Of a DNA stretch of 64,000 nucleotides, positions 15,964-24,070 are shown in pieces; the first letter of the stretch is position 1, and every line of letters begins with the position of its first letter. Location of the stretch: contig CAMLMH010000006.1 in NCBI GenBank assembly GCA_946481315.1, positions 1 through 64,000 of the forward strand, given 5' to 3'. Both the position numbers and the translations under genes were made by a program. Below the pieces are notes generated by a model. It was not told the DNA's origin. It saw nothing but the letters and a program-made list of their open reading frames with translations, and did no database searches. The stretch comes from an uncultured Bacteriovorax sp. (GTDB taxonomy: Bacteria; Bdellovibrionota; Bacteriovoracia; Bacteriovoracales; Bacteriovoracaceae).

Positions 15964-16728
15964 TTAATAGTCGTCGTCATCGTCGATATTTTCTTCTTCT
16001 TTACTGCTCATACCGCGCGCATATTGCTCATCTTCATCCAATTCGCGATCAAGATCGTCATCTTCAGGTTTATCAAATGCATCGTTGTATCCCCAACCGT
16101 ATGAATAACTGCCTTCAGCTGTCGGCATGTCTTCATCTTCAGGATCAAACTCTTCTTCAAATTTTGCACCCTTTTCACCACCTTCTTCGTCTTCATCAAG
16201 GTAGTCTTCGTCGCCCATGGCTTCATCAACGGTTTCTGCTTCATCATCAAGAAGATCGGTCTCAAGATCGAAGTCTTCTTCATCTTCGTCATCCAGAAAG
16301 GCAACGTTGCCTTTTCCTTTTGCAACCGGTGTTGTGATAGTGCTTTTATATTTTTTGATAGCTTCTTCACGTGAAAGAACGCTGCTTTTTGTTGCTTTGG
16401 TAGTTTCTTTTTTATCTGCTTTTACAGGTGCTGTTTTTTTTGCCGGTGCTGCTTTTTTTGCCGGTGCCGCTTTTTTGGCCGGAGCCGCTTTTTTAGCCGG
16501 AGCCGCTTTCTTAGCCGGAGCCGCTTTTTTAGCCGGAGCCGCTTTTTTAGCCGGAGCCGCTTTTTTAGCCGGAGCTGCTTTTTTGGCCGGAGCTGCTTTT
16601 TTAGCCGGAGCTGCTTTTTTAGCCGGAGCTTTTTTAGCCGGAGCTGCTTTTTTTGCAGTTTTATTGGCCGGAGCTGCTTTCTTTACAGTTTTTGAGGCTG
16701 GAGCTTTTTTTGTTACTTTCTTGGCCAC
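15964..16728 (-). CDS. Histone H1-like AAPAKK-repeat protein with long acidic tail
   Basis: A 254-residue, strongly bipartite, probably disordered protein. Residues 1-115 are Lys/Ala/Pro-rich with eleven copies of the hexapeptide AAPAKK (ten in direct tandem at residues 39-98), like the C-terminal domains of histone H1 and of bacterial H1-like DNA-binding proteins. Residues 145-254 are very acidic (runs such as DDEDEEDFDLETDLLDDE and a terminal DDDDDY) with one aromatic patch SYSYGWGYND. No folded domain is recognised. A nucleoid or RNA-binding role for the basic half is inference; the acidic half could mask it or recruit other basic partners. It starts at ATG with AAGGAACAATTC upstream and is a single-gene unit ending in a terminator. 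Confidence 0.8.
   Translation of the reverse strand: MAKKVTKKAPASKTVKKAAPANKTAKKAAPAKKAPAKKAAPAKKAAPAKKAAPAKKAAPAKKAAPAKKAAPAKKAAPAKKAAPAKKAAPAKKAAPAKKTAPVKADKKETTKATKSSVLSREEAIKKYKSTITTPVAKGKGNVAFLDDEDEEDFDLETDLLDDEAETVDEAMGDEDYLDEDEEGGEKGAKFEEEFDPEDEDMPTAEGSYSYGWGYNDAFDKPEDDDLDRELDEDEQYARGMSSKEEENIDDDDDY
16435..16647 (-). repeat. 18-bp in-frame tandem repeat encoding AAPAKK
   Basis: About eleven near-identical 18-bp units (plus-strand form approximately TTTTTTAGCCGGAGCCGC) lie inside the repeat-protein gene, interrupted once by a 15-bp unit that encodes APAKK. Units differ mainly at synonymous positions. Such arrays expand and contract by slippage, so copy number may vary between strains. 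Confidence 0.93.
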
Positions 16729-16806
16729 AGAATTGTTCCTTGTTAAGAGAATTTGTTACTAAAAACCCTCATGAGTATATATGACAAGCGGAACTTTTTT
16801 CAAGCG

Positions 16807-19449
16807 CTAAAAGTCTAAGAAGAAAGGTTTATTTAAACCGGAAGTGGCATCGTATTTGATGGTATTACGGATCTGAACCCGCATGTCCAGCAAGTCAGAA
16901 GGAGACTGTGTATCCGACTCTCTCAGCAACGGATTCATCTCATAATCAATTTTATTTTTACCTGATGCTGTATTCTCCATCATCAAGGCCAGATTAAAAA
17001 ATTTGGTCGAATAATAGTTTCTAAGGGCCGAATGTTCGGGCAGATCTGTGAGCGGATTGTGCGCTATTGCGTTATGCACATTTTGGCGCTGTCCCGGTAG
17101 AAATGCGGTCATGGTTTCGCCGGCCGGATAAGGATTGTAATAAGTTGAGCGATAGTAAATATCGCCGCTATTTTCCAGCTGCTTGTTGATATATTCGTTC
17201 ATCAGCATTTCGAGAGGAACGATACCGCAGGCCATATAATCTTTTCGGAAAAAATGGCTGAATTTTGAGGCCATATCCTTATTACAACCTGGCGCGGCAG
17301 CGTTGGTGGGATCTCCCGCTGGCATATCAGGTGGAAAAGGATTTGCTGTTCCCGCATTAATATGCAGACTCTTGGCTGCATCCATATTGACTGAAGTACC
17401 GCCTACTGAAGATTGACTAAGTATTGATTCCGAAACTTTTAGTAAGGCTTCAAGATAGGATTTAATGGCTTCCTGGTTAGCGGCCATGTAACTACCTACT
17501 ACGTTTCTTACTTCAGCCGTATTGGTGTAAAGAAGTTCATTTCCAATCAGGGGAGCAAAAAGCTGATAGTTAATTGCTCCGCCAGGGAGTGTTCCACCCA
17601 ATGGCTTGATCATCGGAGTCGCATTATTTCCTTCTTGTCCATCAATGTCGCGATAGTCAGGGATCAGATAATTTAAGGCATCGTATCTTGTTACTCCCCG
17701 GGCAAGCAAAATAGATTCAAGAACCTGATCTCCGGTCATTTTTGTACCGGCTCCCGCATCTCTTAATTTACTACGTAACATTTTAAATTGCTTGGTCTGA
17801 TACAGACCGGAAGTCTCCGGAATAAGACTTCCGAGACCTGCACTCGTACGCTTATTGATAACCAGAATCCTTCCGGTGGTACCCGTCTGAGCGTTGAGAT
17901 CATTTATGCTGTCGAAGTCATAAATCATGTTAGGGATCCCGTAGGTAACAGAAGTCGTTCCTTCAGGAACTCCTCCGATTTTAGTCGTATCCGTTGTCCA
18001 GAACGCAGGAGTCGTGGGAAGCGGGTCTCCCGCATCGAAAACAGTTGAAGCTGTCACAACTTTAATACCACTGACATAGGCAGTGCTCTTTTTCTGTAAA
18101 TCATTGCGTGGTTCAAGTGTTGCGCCGTTATCAGAAAAATGAAAAAGCTTAGGACCAATGCGGCCACCAAATGGTTTTGCAGCTGCGTAGGCAGTAAGCT
18201 TCACACTGCCCGTACTTCCCGGAAAGAAAAGACCTGTGAATTCGGCTTCACCTTTAACGGCATAATAAGTCATCACTTCCGGATTTTTAGCAAATCCTAG
18301 AATGTATCCGGGAATAGGCATTGCTGTTTTGGAAATAACACAAGCACCTTCCGAAGTTGTCGATCCTTCATAGGTTCCGGAGCGCGCAGCGAAGGTACTA
18401 AACATGGTTGAATAGTTAATCGGCATCGCCTGCAGATCCAGATAATGTTTTGTTGTCGCTGGCTGGGCTTCTGGGAATTTAAATGTATTCGGAATCAAGA
18501 AAGACGATACAGTATTGGGTTGAGCCTGATAAGGAGTTGGAGCAATTTCGGTTAATTTAAATGACTGAGAGAATTCATCCTGACCATTACCCGACTCTGA
18601 TTTGTATTTTCCTCCGCTCAGGTTGCGATAAGCAGACATGAAGGCTTTCACGGGTCTTTCATTTAGACCAAAGCTTACTCCCTGATTGGATAGCTGGACA
18701 GCTTCGTTAAAATCAATTGGTCTCGGCACTGGAGGGCGGTTAACTATCATCTCCAGGTTACGCATACGCATCGCCAGTTCTAAAGCCTGAGGCCAGGCTC
18801 CCGGGCGATTGGTTGCGACAACCGGGGTGCCTGGAATATCTTTAAGACCTGAGCTGTACGCCCAGGCAAGTGCCGTCAAAAAGTTTAATCCCGAACGTTC
18901 AATACAGTTGAGGGATTTTTCTTTAACGAGTTCGTTAACGAAAGCTTCGTGAATTTCAGAAATCCCGGCAACACCAATCGCTTCAAAACGGGGAATACCC
19001 GGCAATGTATAAAGCGGACAAATATTATTTCCAGAATTGTTGTGAATACAAATAGAAGGAACATTGTATTTATCATATCCGGTAGCAAAAGAAGCTCCGC
19101 CCACAGTGGCGTCAGGGTTGGTCAGGTAAAACCTGGTATTGGCACCAGACAAAGCAGTAGGCCCCAGGCTGTAAGGATTGTTTAGTAATCCCAATTGTCC
19201 CAGAACGTAATATTTAAACATCCATTCTTTGAATGTGTTTCTCATTTCCCAGTTTACATAGGCAATGTTGGTCAGCTGACGAGCCTGCACCGAAGCTCCG
19301 GCATAAGCGGCAGCATCGACTGAGTTTTGTAAATTGATTTTGGCCTTAACGAACAAACCGACGTTGATAATAAAAGCGAGCATACCCATGATCAGGATCA
19401 GGGTGATACCCATGAAGATACTTAATTGGCCGCGGTTACTTTTAATCAC
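16807..19449 (-). CDS. Large TadG-like protein with Flp-pilus-type N-terminus
   Basis: An 880-residue protein. The N-terminus RGQLSIFMGITLILIMGMLA, followed by about 25 residues ending NLQNSVDAAAYAGASVQAR, is the TadE/TadG pilin-like segment: a basic start, one long hydrophobic helix, then an Asp-Ala-Ala-Ala-Tyr motif. The remaining roughly 800 residues are an unrecognised exported domain, rich in Asn, Thr, Gly and Pro, with scattered Cys pairs. TadG proteins are minor components or anchors of tight-adherence (Flp) pili, but no other tad gene is in the window. The start is GTG at 19449 with only a weak ribosome site; no clear terminator was seen at its 3' end. Confidence 0.72.
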   Translation of the reverse strand: MIKSNRGQLSIFMGITLILIMGMLAFIINVGLFVKAKINLQNSVDAAAYAGASVQARQLTNIAYVNWEMRNTFKEWMFKYYVLGQLGLLNNPYSLGPTALSGANTRFYLTNPDATVGGASFATGYDKYNVPSICIHNNSGNNICPLYTLPGIPRFEAIGVAGISEIHEAFVNELVKEKSLNCIERSGLNFLTALAWAYSSGLKDIPGTPVVATNRPGAWPQALELAMRMRNLEMIVNRPPVPRPIDFNEAVQLSNQGVSFGLNERPVKAFMSAYRNLSGGKYKSESGNGQDEFSQSFKLTEIAPTPYQAQPNTVSSFLIPNTFKFPEAQPATTKHYLDLQAMPINYSTMFSTFAARSGTYEGSTTSEGACVISKTAMPIPGYILGFAKNPEVMTYYAVKGEAEFTGLFFPGSTGSVKLTAYAAAKPFGGRIGPKLFHFSDNGATLEPRNDLQKKSTAYVSGIKVVTASTVFDAGDPLPTTPAFWTTDTTKIGGVPEGTTSVTYGIPNMIYDFDSINDLNAQTGTTGRILVINKRTSAGLGSLIPETSGLYQTKQFKMLRSKLRDAGAGTKMTGDQVLESILLARGVTRYDALNYLIPDYRDIDGQEGNNATPMIKPLGGTLPGGAINYQLFAPLIGNELLYTNTAEVRNVVGSYMAANQEAIKSYLEALLKVSESILSQSSVGGTSVNMDAAKSLHINAGTANPFPPDMPAGDPTNAAAPGCNKDMASKFSHFFRKDYMACGIVPLEMLMNEYINKQLENSGDIYYRSTYYNPYPAGETMTAFLPGQRQNVHNAIAHNPLTDLPEHSALRNYYSTKFFNLALMMENTASGKNKIDYEMNPLLRESDTQSPSDLLDMRVQIRNTIKYDATSGLNKPFFLDF

Positions 19450-19540
19450 TTCTTGGATGTCTCTGGGTAAAAAATATCAGTGTCTCAATGCTACCGATGC
19501 AAAAAAGCAAGGTCAATTAATTCATGGAAATTTGGTCAGG

Positions 19541-19742
19541 GAAGTGGTCCGACGGGTGGTCCTATGGTTGGCACATTAGTTGAACTATTCGATGTAGTTC
19601 TAGAAAGTCGAGTCTAGATTAGTGGCACGTTGGCTGTATCTCGACAATCCCATCTACTACCTCCCACATACCGTGCTTGGAGCACTCCAGACTGAACTAT
19701 CTTTCCACCAGGGACCGCGGGGTTCCTGGCTCGCCTTTTTTT
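19541..19742 (+). ncRNA. Candidate structured small RNA (6S-like, or leader of the next gene)
   Basis: The 351 bases between the divergent tadG-like gene and the gene at 19801 hold no convincing ORF but unusual secondary-structure potential on the plus strand. Visible elements are GAACTA/TAGTTC, TCTAGA/TCTAGA, a GTCGAG/CTCGAC stem (19607-19612 with 19640-19645), GTGC-TTGGA-GCAC, a long-range GGTGG/CCACC with ATGGTT/AACTAT pairing that brings the two ends together, and a final 9-bp GC-rich hairpin before a T7 run. The size and rod-like end-to-end pairing recall 6S RNA, but the assignment is inference. An attenuator or riboswitch for the downstream gene is the main alternative. Both boundaries are approximate. 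Confidence 0.4.
19708..19742 (+). terminator. Possible intrinsic terminator of the structured RNA
   Basis: A 9-bp stem CCAGGGACC/GGTTCCTGG (one G-U pair) with a GCGG tetraloop is followed by six bases and then seven T. The spacer between stem and T-run makes it weaker than a textbook terminator. It ends 58 bases before the next start codon. Confidence 0.5.
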
Positions 19743-19800
19743 GCCCACTACTAAGCCGGGGAGAGAACAGGGTAGAATGGTGAAAAGGAGGACGATTAAG

Positions 19801-20199
19801 GTGAAAAAACGACCATTAGAAACCAGAACTTATAAATACAAAAATAAAGATCGCAATTTTTTCTGTCCTCTTTGCCGAACTGAAAGAAACGTTCCGGTCT
19901 CACCGAGGCTTACTAAAAAAAATTATCTGCAGATTTTCCTGACATCGATTGTTCTGGGGGCCATTCTTTACCCTATTATGGGAGTCGAGAGTTTCGTGGT
20001 TTTCTTCGCTGTCTGGGGTCTCTTTGAGCTGGCCATCCGCTCTGATTTCAAAAAACAAGTTCCTTGTCCCCACTGCGGTTTCGACGCCACCTGGTATAAA
20101 AGGGACGTTAAAGTAGCGCGTCAGAAAGTTGCCGAATTCTGGGCTCAAAAACAAGCGTCTAACCCATCGGTTTCTGAAACGGCTCCTAAACAAGCTTAA
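19801..20199 (+). CDS. Small membrane protein with two CxxC motifs (zinc-ribbon-like)
   Basis: A 133-residue protein not recognised beyond its architecture. The start is taken at GTG 19801 because a perfect AAGGAGG lies 9 bases upstream; the longer ATG frames lack this. A basic N-terminus is followed by FFCPLCRTERNVP (CxxC), two adjacent hydrophobic helices (about residues 43-82) and a second CxxC in PCPHCGFDATWYKRDVK, then a Lys/Gln-rich tail. The two CxxC pairs flank a membrane hairpin and could bind one zinc across the cytoplasmic face. It sits directly after the structured RNA candidate and upstream of ssb. Confidence 0.72.
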   Translation: MKKRPLETRTYKYKNKDRNFFCPLCRTERNVPVSPRLTKKNYLQIFLTSIVLGAILYPIMGVESFVVFFAVWGLFELAIRSDFKKQVPCPHCGFDATWYKRDVKVARQKVAEFWAQKQASNPSVSETAPKQA

Positions 20200-20360
20200 A
20201 AAAATTTCGCCATTTGATAAATTGTCAGAAATTTCTCCTTTTGCTCCTGAGAAAATTAACGTTTAATGTTGCAACTTTAGACAATTAATTAACCCGGTAG
20301 CAGCAAGTTTCTTACGCGTGTATTTGCTGTGAATTGAGTAGAGATCAAAGGAGATCGATC

Positions 20361-20813
20361 ATGAGTGTGAACAAAGTAATTATCCTGGGACGTTTAGGAG
20401 GAGATCCTGAACTAAAGTACACTCCAGGAGGAATGGCAGTTTGTAACTTTACTGTTGCAACCAGTGAATCATGGGCAGACAAAGCAGGACAAAAACAAGA
20501 AAGAACTGAATGGCACAGAGTGGTTGTTTGGGGAAAACTTGGTGAACTATGTAATCAATACCTGGCTAAAGGCAGACAAGCTTTTATCGAAGGATCATTG
20601 CAAACTCGTTCATGGGACGACAAGAATGGTGGAAAACGCTACACAACTGAAATCGTCGCTAAGACTGTTCAGTTTATCGGTGGTGCTACTGCTGGTGCAG
20701 GTAAAGAAGCTTCTCAGGGAACAGGTGCTCCGTCTTACGACTCGAGCATGGTTAACCAGGAGTATGACATTTCTACAGACACTAATTTCACTGCGGATGA
20801 TATCCCGTTTTAG
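20361..20813 (+). CDS. ssb: Single-stranded DNA-binding protein
   Basis: Binds ssDNA during replication, recombination and repair. The start is set at ATG 20361 with AAAGGAGAT upstream, giving 150 residues. The N-terminal OB fold is classic ([52 protein letters not shown]). A short Gly/Ala/Ser linker leads to the acidic tip FTADDIPF, the conserved tail that recruits replication and repair partners. It appears monocistronic, ended by a strong terminator. Confidence 0.97.
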   Translation: MSVNKVIILGRLGGDPELKYTPGGMAVCNFTVATSESWADKAGQKQERTEWHRVVVWGKLGELCNQYLAKGRQAFIEGSLQTRSWDDKNGGKRYTTEIVAKTVQFIGGATAGAGKEASQGTGAPSYDSSMVNQEYDISTDTNFTADDIPF

Positions 20814-20849
20814 TCGGTAAATATTCTCCAAAGTTTTTATTCTTTGAGG

Positions 20850-20874
20850 GGGAGGCATGGTGCCTCCCTTTTTT
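20850..20874 (+). terminator. Intrinsic terminator after ssb
   Basis: A perfect 8-bp stem GGGAGGCA/TGCCTCCC with a TGG loop is followed by six T, 36 bases after the ssb stop codon. Confidence 0.93.
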
Positions 20875-20942
20875 ATGGGCAAAAATTTCCCACCGGTTAA
20901 ATTCATATTTTATACTAGCGATTTACACCGATAAGACCGGTG

Positions 20943-22601
20943 ATGAAAACACTAATTAGCACCACCATCTTTCTTATCCTTGTCACTCTTACCAGCGCTT
21001 TTTCGGCAGAAAAATTTCTGAAGAAAACCGAAAAAAAGGATGAAGTAGAAATCAAATACTACGATTTAAACAGCGATGAAAAAATTGACCGCATCGAATA
21101 CTGGCGTAGTAGTCTGTTAGAGAAAGTGCACACTGATAAATATTTTTCCGGACAGATCAATGAGTGGATTCAGTACAGAGTTTATAAAAATGATGTGACT
21201 CCGGTAGAAATTATCGAAAGCGATACCAATAAAGATCAAAAAGCCGATCGCAAAAAAACAATTTATCGCAATGAAAAAGAAAAACTGTGGCTGACAGTCA
21301 ATGAAGTCGACAGCGATTTCGACGGAAAATTTGATAAGACCTTCAACACTCATGCAGATCTCATTCAACACACAGATCAGGCCCACTGTGATCCCGAAAT
21401 TTCGAAATTTGAATCTAAGTTTTTAAAGCTCGCAGCTGATTCTACAAAAATCGGAAAAGCAATTGATAAAGAAGATTATCTGCAAACCGATTTCGGCTAT
21501 AAAATTCAGCGGGATTGTATGAAAAACTGGGGGGAGAGTTTTCCGCAACTCCTAAAAGAATCCATTACGGCGGGCATGAAATGTCTGGAGAAACTAAGCC
21601 GGGACAATGACCGCAATGGCGTTTCACCAAACGGGGCATTCTCCAACTTGCGAAATCTCGATCACATTATAGCCAACCAAGGGGTCACCATCGCTTGCAA
21701 CCAGACCGAGTATGACTGGTCGGGGACAGCTGCACACGCCTCGGTCAAACCCGGAGAAACGCTGAAAGGATTACCGATAAAACATCCTTACATGTCTTTG
21801 AATCCTAAAGATCCAAAACAAAAAGGCAAAGCTACACAGGAAGAAACAGAGTATATGCGCAAAACGCTTTTTCATGAACAGCTTCACAATCTGGGAATCC
21901 TGCATGAAGAAAGTATTGAAGCACCTTATACCTGCGAGATATGTTGTTTTCCGGAAGGTACTGAAACGGCTGAAGTCGAAGCGGCCTGTAAAATCTGCGC
22001 CGGTGGATACACATCCACTACGGACAAACGATATATCAAAGATATGATGGCCTGGGGCGGGGCAAGTTACATTCACAAAAAACGCGTTTTTACAGCGATT
22101 GTTAATTTTCAAAAAGAATTTCCGAATGATCGTTTTGGACTTTTATCTTTCGCCGAAATGTCGTCCGATGTTTTTAATCCGCTCGGATCAGACATTGCCA
22201 CTATTGTAAAAAATCGTTTTAGCGATCTCACTCCCGAAGAAAAAGAAAAGATTAAAAAGATGGAAGAACTAAAAGACTATGAACTATTTCGCAATCCGCG
22301 CATAAAAAAATCTTCGGCAACACTTGCGGAAGCCTTTGTTGCTAATATGTTCGACCGCGATCCAAAAAAGATGCTGAACCTCATTCGGCGTGATCGGGTG
22401 ACTTTTAAAGCACTGATCGATGAAGCAGCCCGGGCCGAAAACCGCGAAGGCAACGAAAAATACGTCCTCTCTGGTTTAAAAGATCAACTCAGCAATATGC
22501 TTAAAGATGTCTGGCTTAAAGATCCACCGGGAAAGAGCAGTCAGGAAGGTGATACGGCCTATGACCTGCTGAAAGAGTTTAAGCTTCTCAGAAAGTTGTG
22601 A
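20943..22601 (+). CDS. Secreted metzincin-type zinc protease with N-terminal Asp-rich repeats
   Basis: A predicted exported metalloprotease, 552 residues. It has a Sec signal (hydrophobic residues 3-17, cleavage near FSA|EK). Three acidic repeats in the first 120 residues (DLNSDEKIDRIEYW, DTNKDQKADRKKTIY, DSDFDGKFDKTF) resemble EF-hand or thrombospondin-type calcium loops. The zinc site is HEQLHNLGILHEE: H311, E312, H315, G318 and H321 fit HExxHxxGxxH of metzincins. A Cys cluster follows (CEICCFPEG, CKICAGG), and MMAWGG might supply the Met-turn. The C-terminal 170 residues are charged and unassigned. GTG lies directly before the ATG and could serve instead. It is probably cotranscribed with the small exported gene 79 bases downstream. 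Its target is unknown. Confidence 0.75.
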   Translation: MKTLISTTIFLILVTLTSAFSAEKFLKKTEKKDEVEIKYYDLNSDEKIDRIEYWRSSLLEKVHTDKYFSGQINEWIQYRVYKNDVTPVEIIESDTNKDQKADRKKTIYRNEKEKLWLTVNEVDSDFDGKFDKTFNTHADLIQHTDQAHCDPEISKFESKFLKLAADSTKIGKAIDKEDYLQTDFGYKIQRDCMKNWGESFPQLLKESITAGMKCLEKLSRDNDRNGVSPNGAFSNLRNLDHIIANQGVTIACNQTEYDWSGTAAHASVKPGETLKGLPIKHPYMSLNPKDPKQKGKATQEETEYMRKTLFHEQLHNLGILHEESIEAPYTCEICCFPEGTETAEVEAACKICAGGYTSTTDKRYIKDMMAWGGASYIHKKRVFTAIVNFQKEFPNDRFGLLSFAEMSSDVFNPLGSDIATIVKNRFSDLTPEEKEKIKKMEELKDYELFRNPRIKKSSATLAEAFVANMFDRDPKKMLNLIRRDRVTFKALIDEAARAENREGNEKYVLSGLKDQLSNMLKDVWLKDPPGKSSQEGDTAYDLLKEFKLLRKL

Positions 22602-22680
22602 AAAAAAGTCGATTTTTTTAAATAAAATACTCAACTAATTTTTTAAATACCCGACCTGTGTATTACACAAAGAGGGTTTT

Positions 22681-23037
22681 ATGAAAAAATTGATCGTTTT
22701 AGTCGGGTTAGTGATGTCGTCTCAGATAGCTCACGCCGAAACCATTCTCACTCCTATGATCGATTTTGTACCCAATGAAGAAATGGGTTTTTTCTTTGAA
22801 ATTAAAACCACCAAATTTAAAAACGTCACGCTCGACTGCCAGAGTTTTATCACCGGAATTAATTTCGAAGAGGAAAGTGGGGCGACTCATAACTTCTATC
22901 TCGATATGTTTCAATGTGAAGAAGCCTACAATTTCTTCTCCAGTGCCAAACGGGACAACACACCTGTCTGCATTGGCGTGGACAAAGATCAGAATGAAAT
23001 GTTTGTGACGAATGATGAAGCAGAATTCTGTAAATGA
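22681..23037 (+). CDS. Small secreted Cys-containing protein, unknown function
   Basis: A 118-residue protein with a clear Sec signal (MKKLIVLVGLVMSSQIAHA, cleavage after AHA). The mature part is about 98 residues, acidic, with four Cys (TLDCQSF, MFQCEEAY, TPVCIGVD and the penultimate CK), enough for two disulfides. No known domain is recognised. RBS AAAGAGGG lies 5-6 bases before the ATG. It lies 79 bases downstream of the metzincin gene, so an inhibitor, chaperone or co-secreted partner is conceivable but unsupported. Confidence 0.72.
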   Translation: MKKLIVLVGLVMSSQIAHAETILTPMIDFVPNEEMGFFFEIKTTKFKNVTLDCQSFITGINFEEESGATHNFYLDMFQCEEAYNFFSSAKRDNTPVCIGVDKDQNEMFVTNDEAEFCK

Positions 23038-23041
23038 TTTT

Positions 23042-23995
23042 CTATCGATCGTTTTCTTTTAATGCTTCCAGGATGTCTTTGATCTGACTGGCTTCGGTGA
23101 TTTCAATGAAAATATCTTCTTTGCCGTGTTTGCCTAATGTCTCATTGATGGCCTCGAAAATCTGGAACTGAACTTCCGGATTGTCTTCCATTTTGGAATG
23201 CATATCTGCACGTAATTCGTTTGTCACTTCGGTGTATTTTGTATTGCGGGCGACAGTGGGATCTCCATGCACGAAAGGGATGAGTCCTTCACCGAAGAAG
23301 TTGAGATTGCGTTTTACGTTCATCGGGATAATGGTTTTATTCATACCGACGGCATCGATGGAAACAATGAGGTCGATCTGGCGAAATCCGTTTTTAACGG
23401 AATTGAGCTCATTGGCAATTTCAATTGCCGTGTCGCCACCGAAACTGTGTCCGACAAGTACGACTGGCTGATCAGGGGCATGTTTTTTTATTTCGCTCAG
23501 AATTTTATCGTGTTCTTCCCATGAGAATTTTTTAGCTCCAGGAAGTCCTTCAGCCATCTCGCTTATCCCATCACCATTGGAAATTCCAAATGCTGAAAAA
23601 CCTTCAATAAAAATGACTGCTGGTTTTTTGATGAAATGCAGGGGAAGCTGCTTTTTATCTTCGGTCTTTTTTTCATCTGTTTTTTTGTCGCCCATTTTTT
23701 CACTCAGTGTTTTAGGTGAAGCAGGAACGACAATTGGAAGTATTGGTGCTTTTGCAATGGCCTTGGCCACAGAAGTTGCTTTGCTTAAAACTTCGGCTGA
23801 AGGCGGGTTGGGAGGGGGCGCTTGATCGGGAGTAGTTTCTGGGGCCGCATTCAAAACTTTTGCCTGTTCGGTAATTTCAACTTTTTGTGCTTCAGCTACT
23901 GAATTGGCAATAGCTTTTCCACCCCGAAAAGGTTTCAGGTTGGTGAGATTTGAATTGATTTTGGGGACAACAGCTTTGTCCGACACTTTGGTCAT
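23042..23995 (-). CDS. Alpha/beta-hydrolase-fold protein with Pro-rich N-terminus
   Basis: A predicted serine hydrolase. The start is placed at ATG 23995; the frame extends 15 codons further to a TTG. The first 140 residues are low-complexity (Pro/Ala-rich APPPNPPSAEV, then Lys/Glu-rich DKKTDEKKTEDKKQ) and probably disordered. The hydrolase core follows: KPAVIFIEGFSAFG (first strand and oxyanion loop), then the nucleophile elbow VVLVGHSFGGDTA with Ser in GHSFG. A later Asp in VSIDAVG and a C-terminal His (VTNELRADMHSKM) could complete the triad. No signal peptide is seen. The substrate is unknown. TATAAT lies only 6 bases upstream of this ATG on the coding strand, which would make the mRNA leaderless if it is the -10; the -35 is poor. 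Confidence 0.65.
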   Translation of the reverse strand: MTKVSDKAVVPKINSNLTNLKPFRGGKAIANSVAEAQKVEITEQAKVLNAAPETTPDQAPPPNPPSAEVLSKATSVAKAIAKAPILPIVVPASPKTLSEKMGDKKTDEKKTEDKKQLPLHFIKKPAVIFIEGFSAFGISNGDGISEMAEGLPGAKKFSWEEHDKILSEIKKHAPDQPVVLVGHSFGGDTAIEIANELNSVKNGFRQIDLIVSIDAVGMNKTIIPMNVKRNLNFFGEGLIPFVHGDPTVARNTKYTEVTNELRADMHSKMEDNPEVQFQIFEAINETLGKHGKEDIFIEITEASQIKDILEALKENDR

Positions 23996-24070
23996 ACTTC
24001 TATTATAGAAGTTGAATGCCGTGTGGAGATAGGCGGGCAAGATTGTGGCTTGCCCGAGGTTTTTGCTATG

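Noticed and set aside
16435..16647. Possible CRISPR array because of regular short repeats
   Set aside because: The repeats are directly adjacent without spacers, keep an 18-bp frame and encode a hexapeptide in one gene.
16217..16762. Long plus-strand frame opposite the AAPAKK gene, encoding repeats like FLAGAAFLAGA
   Set aside because: It is the antisense of the 18-bp repeat and lacks a ribosome site; the minus-strand frame has start, RBS and terminator.
19541..19742. RNase P RNA, SRP RNA or tmRNA
   Set aside because: The conserved cores (GAGGAAAGUCC of RNase P, GGAAGGAAGCAGC of SRP RNA, a CCA 3' end and tag reading frame of tmRNA) are absent on both strands.
23993..24040. TTG at 24040 as start of the alpha/beta hydrolase gene
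   Set aside because: It has no good ribosome site; the ATG at 23995 is preferred, although its own ribosome site is also weak.
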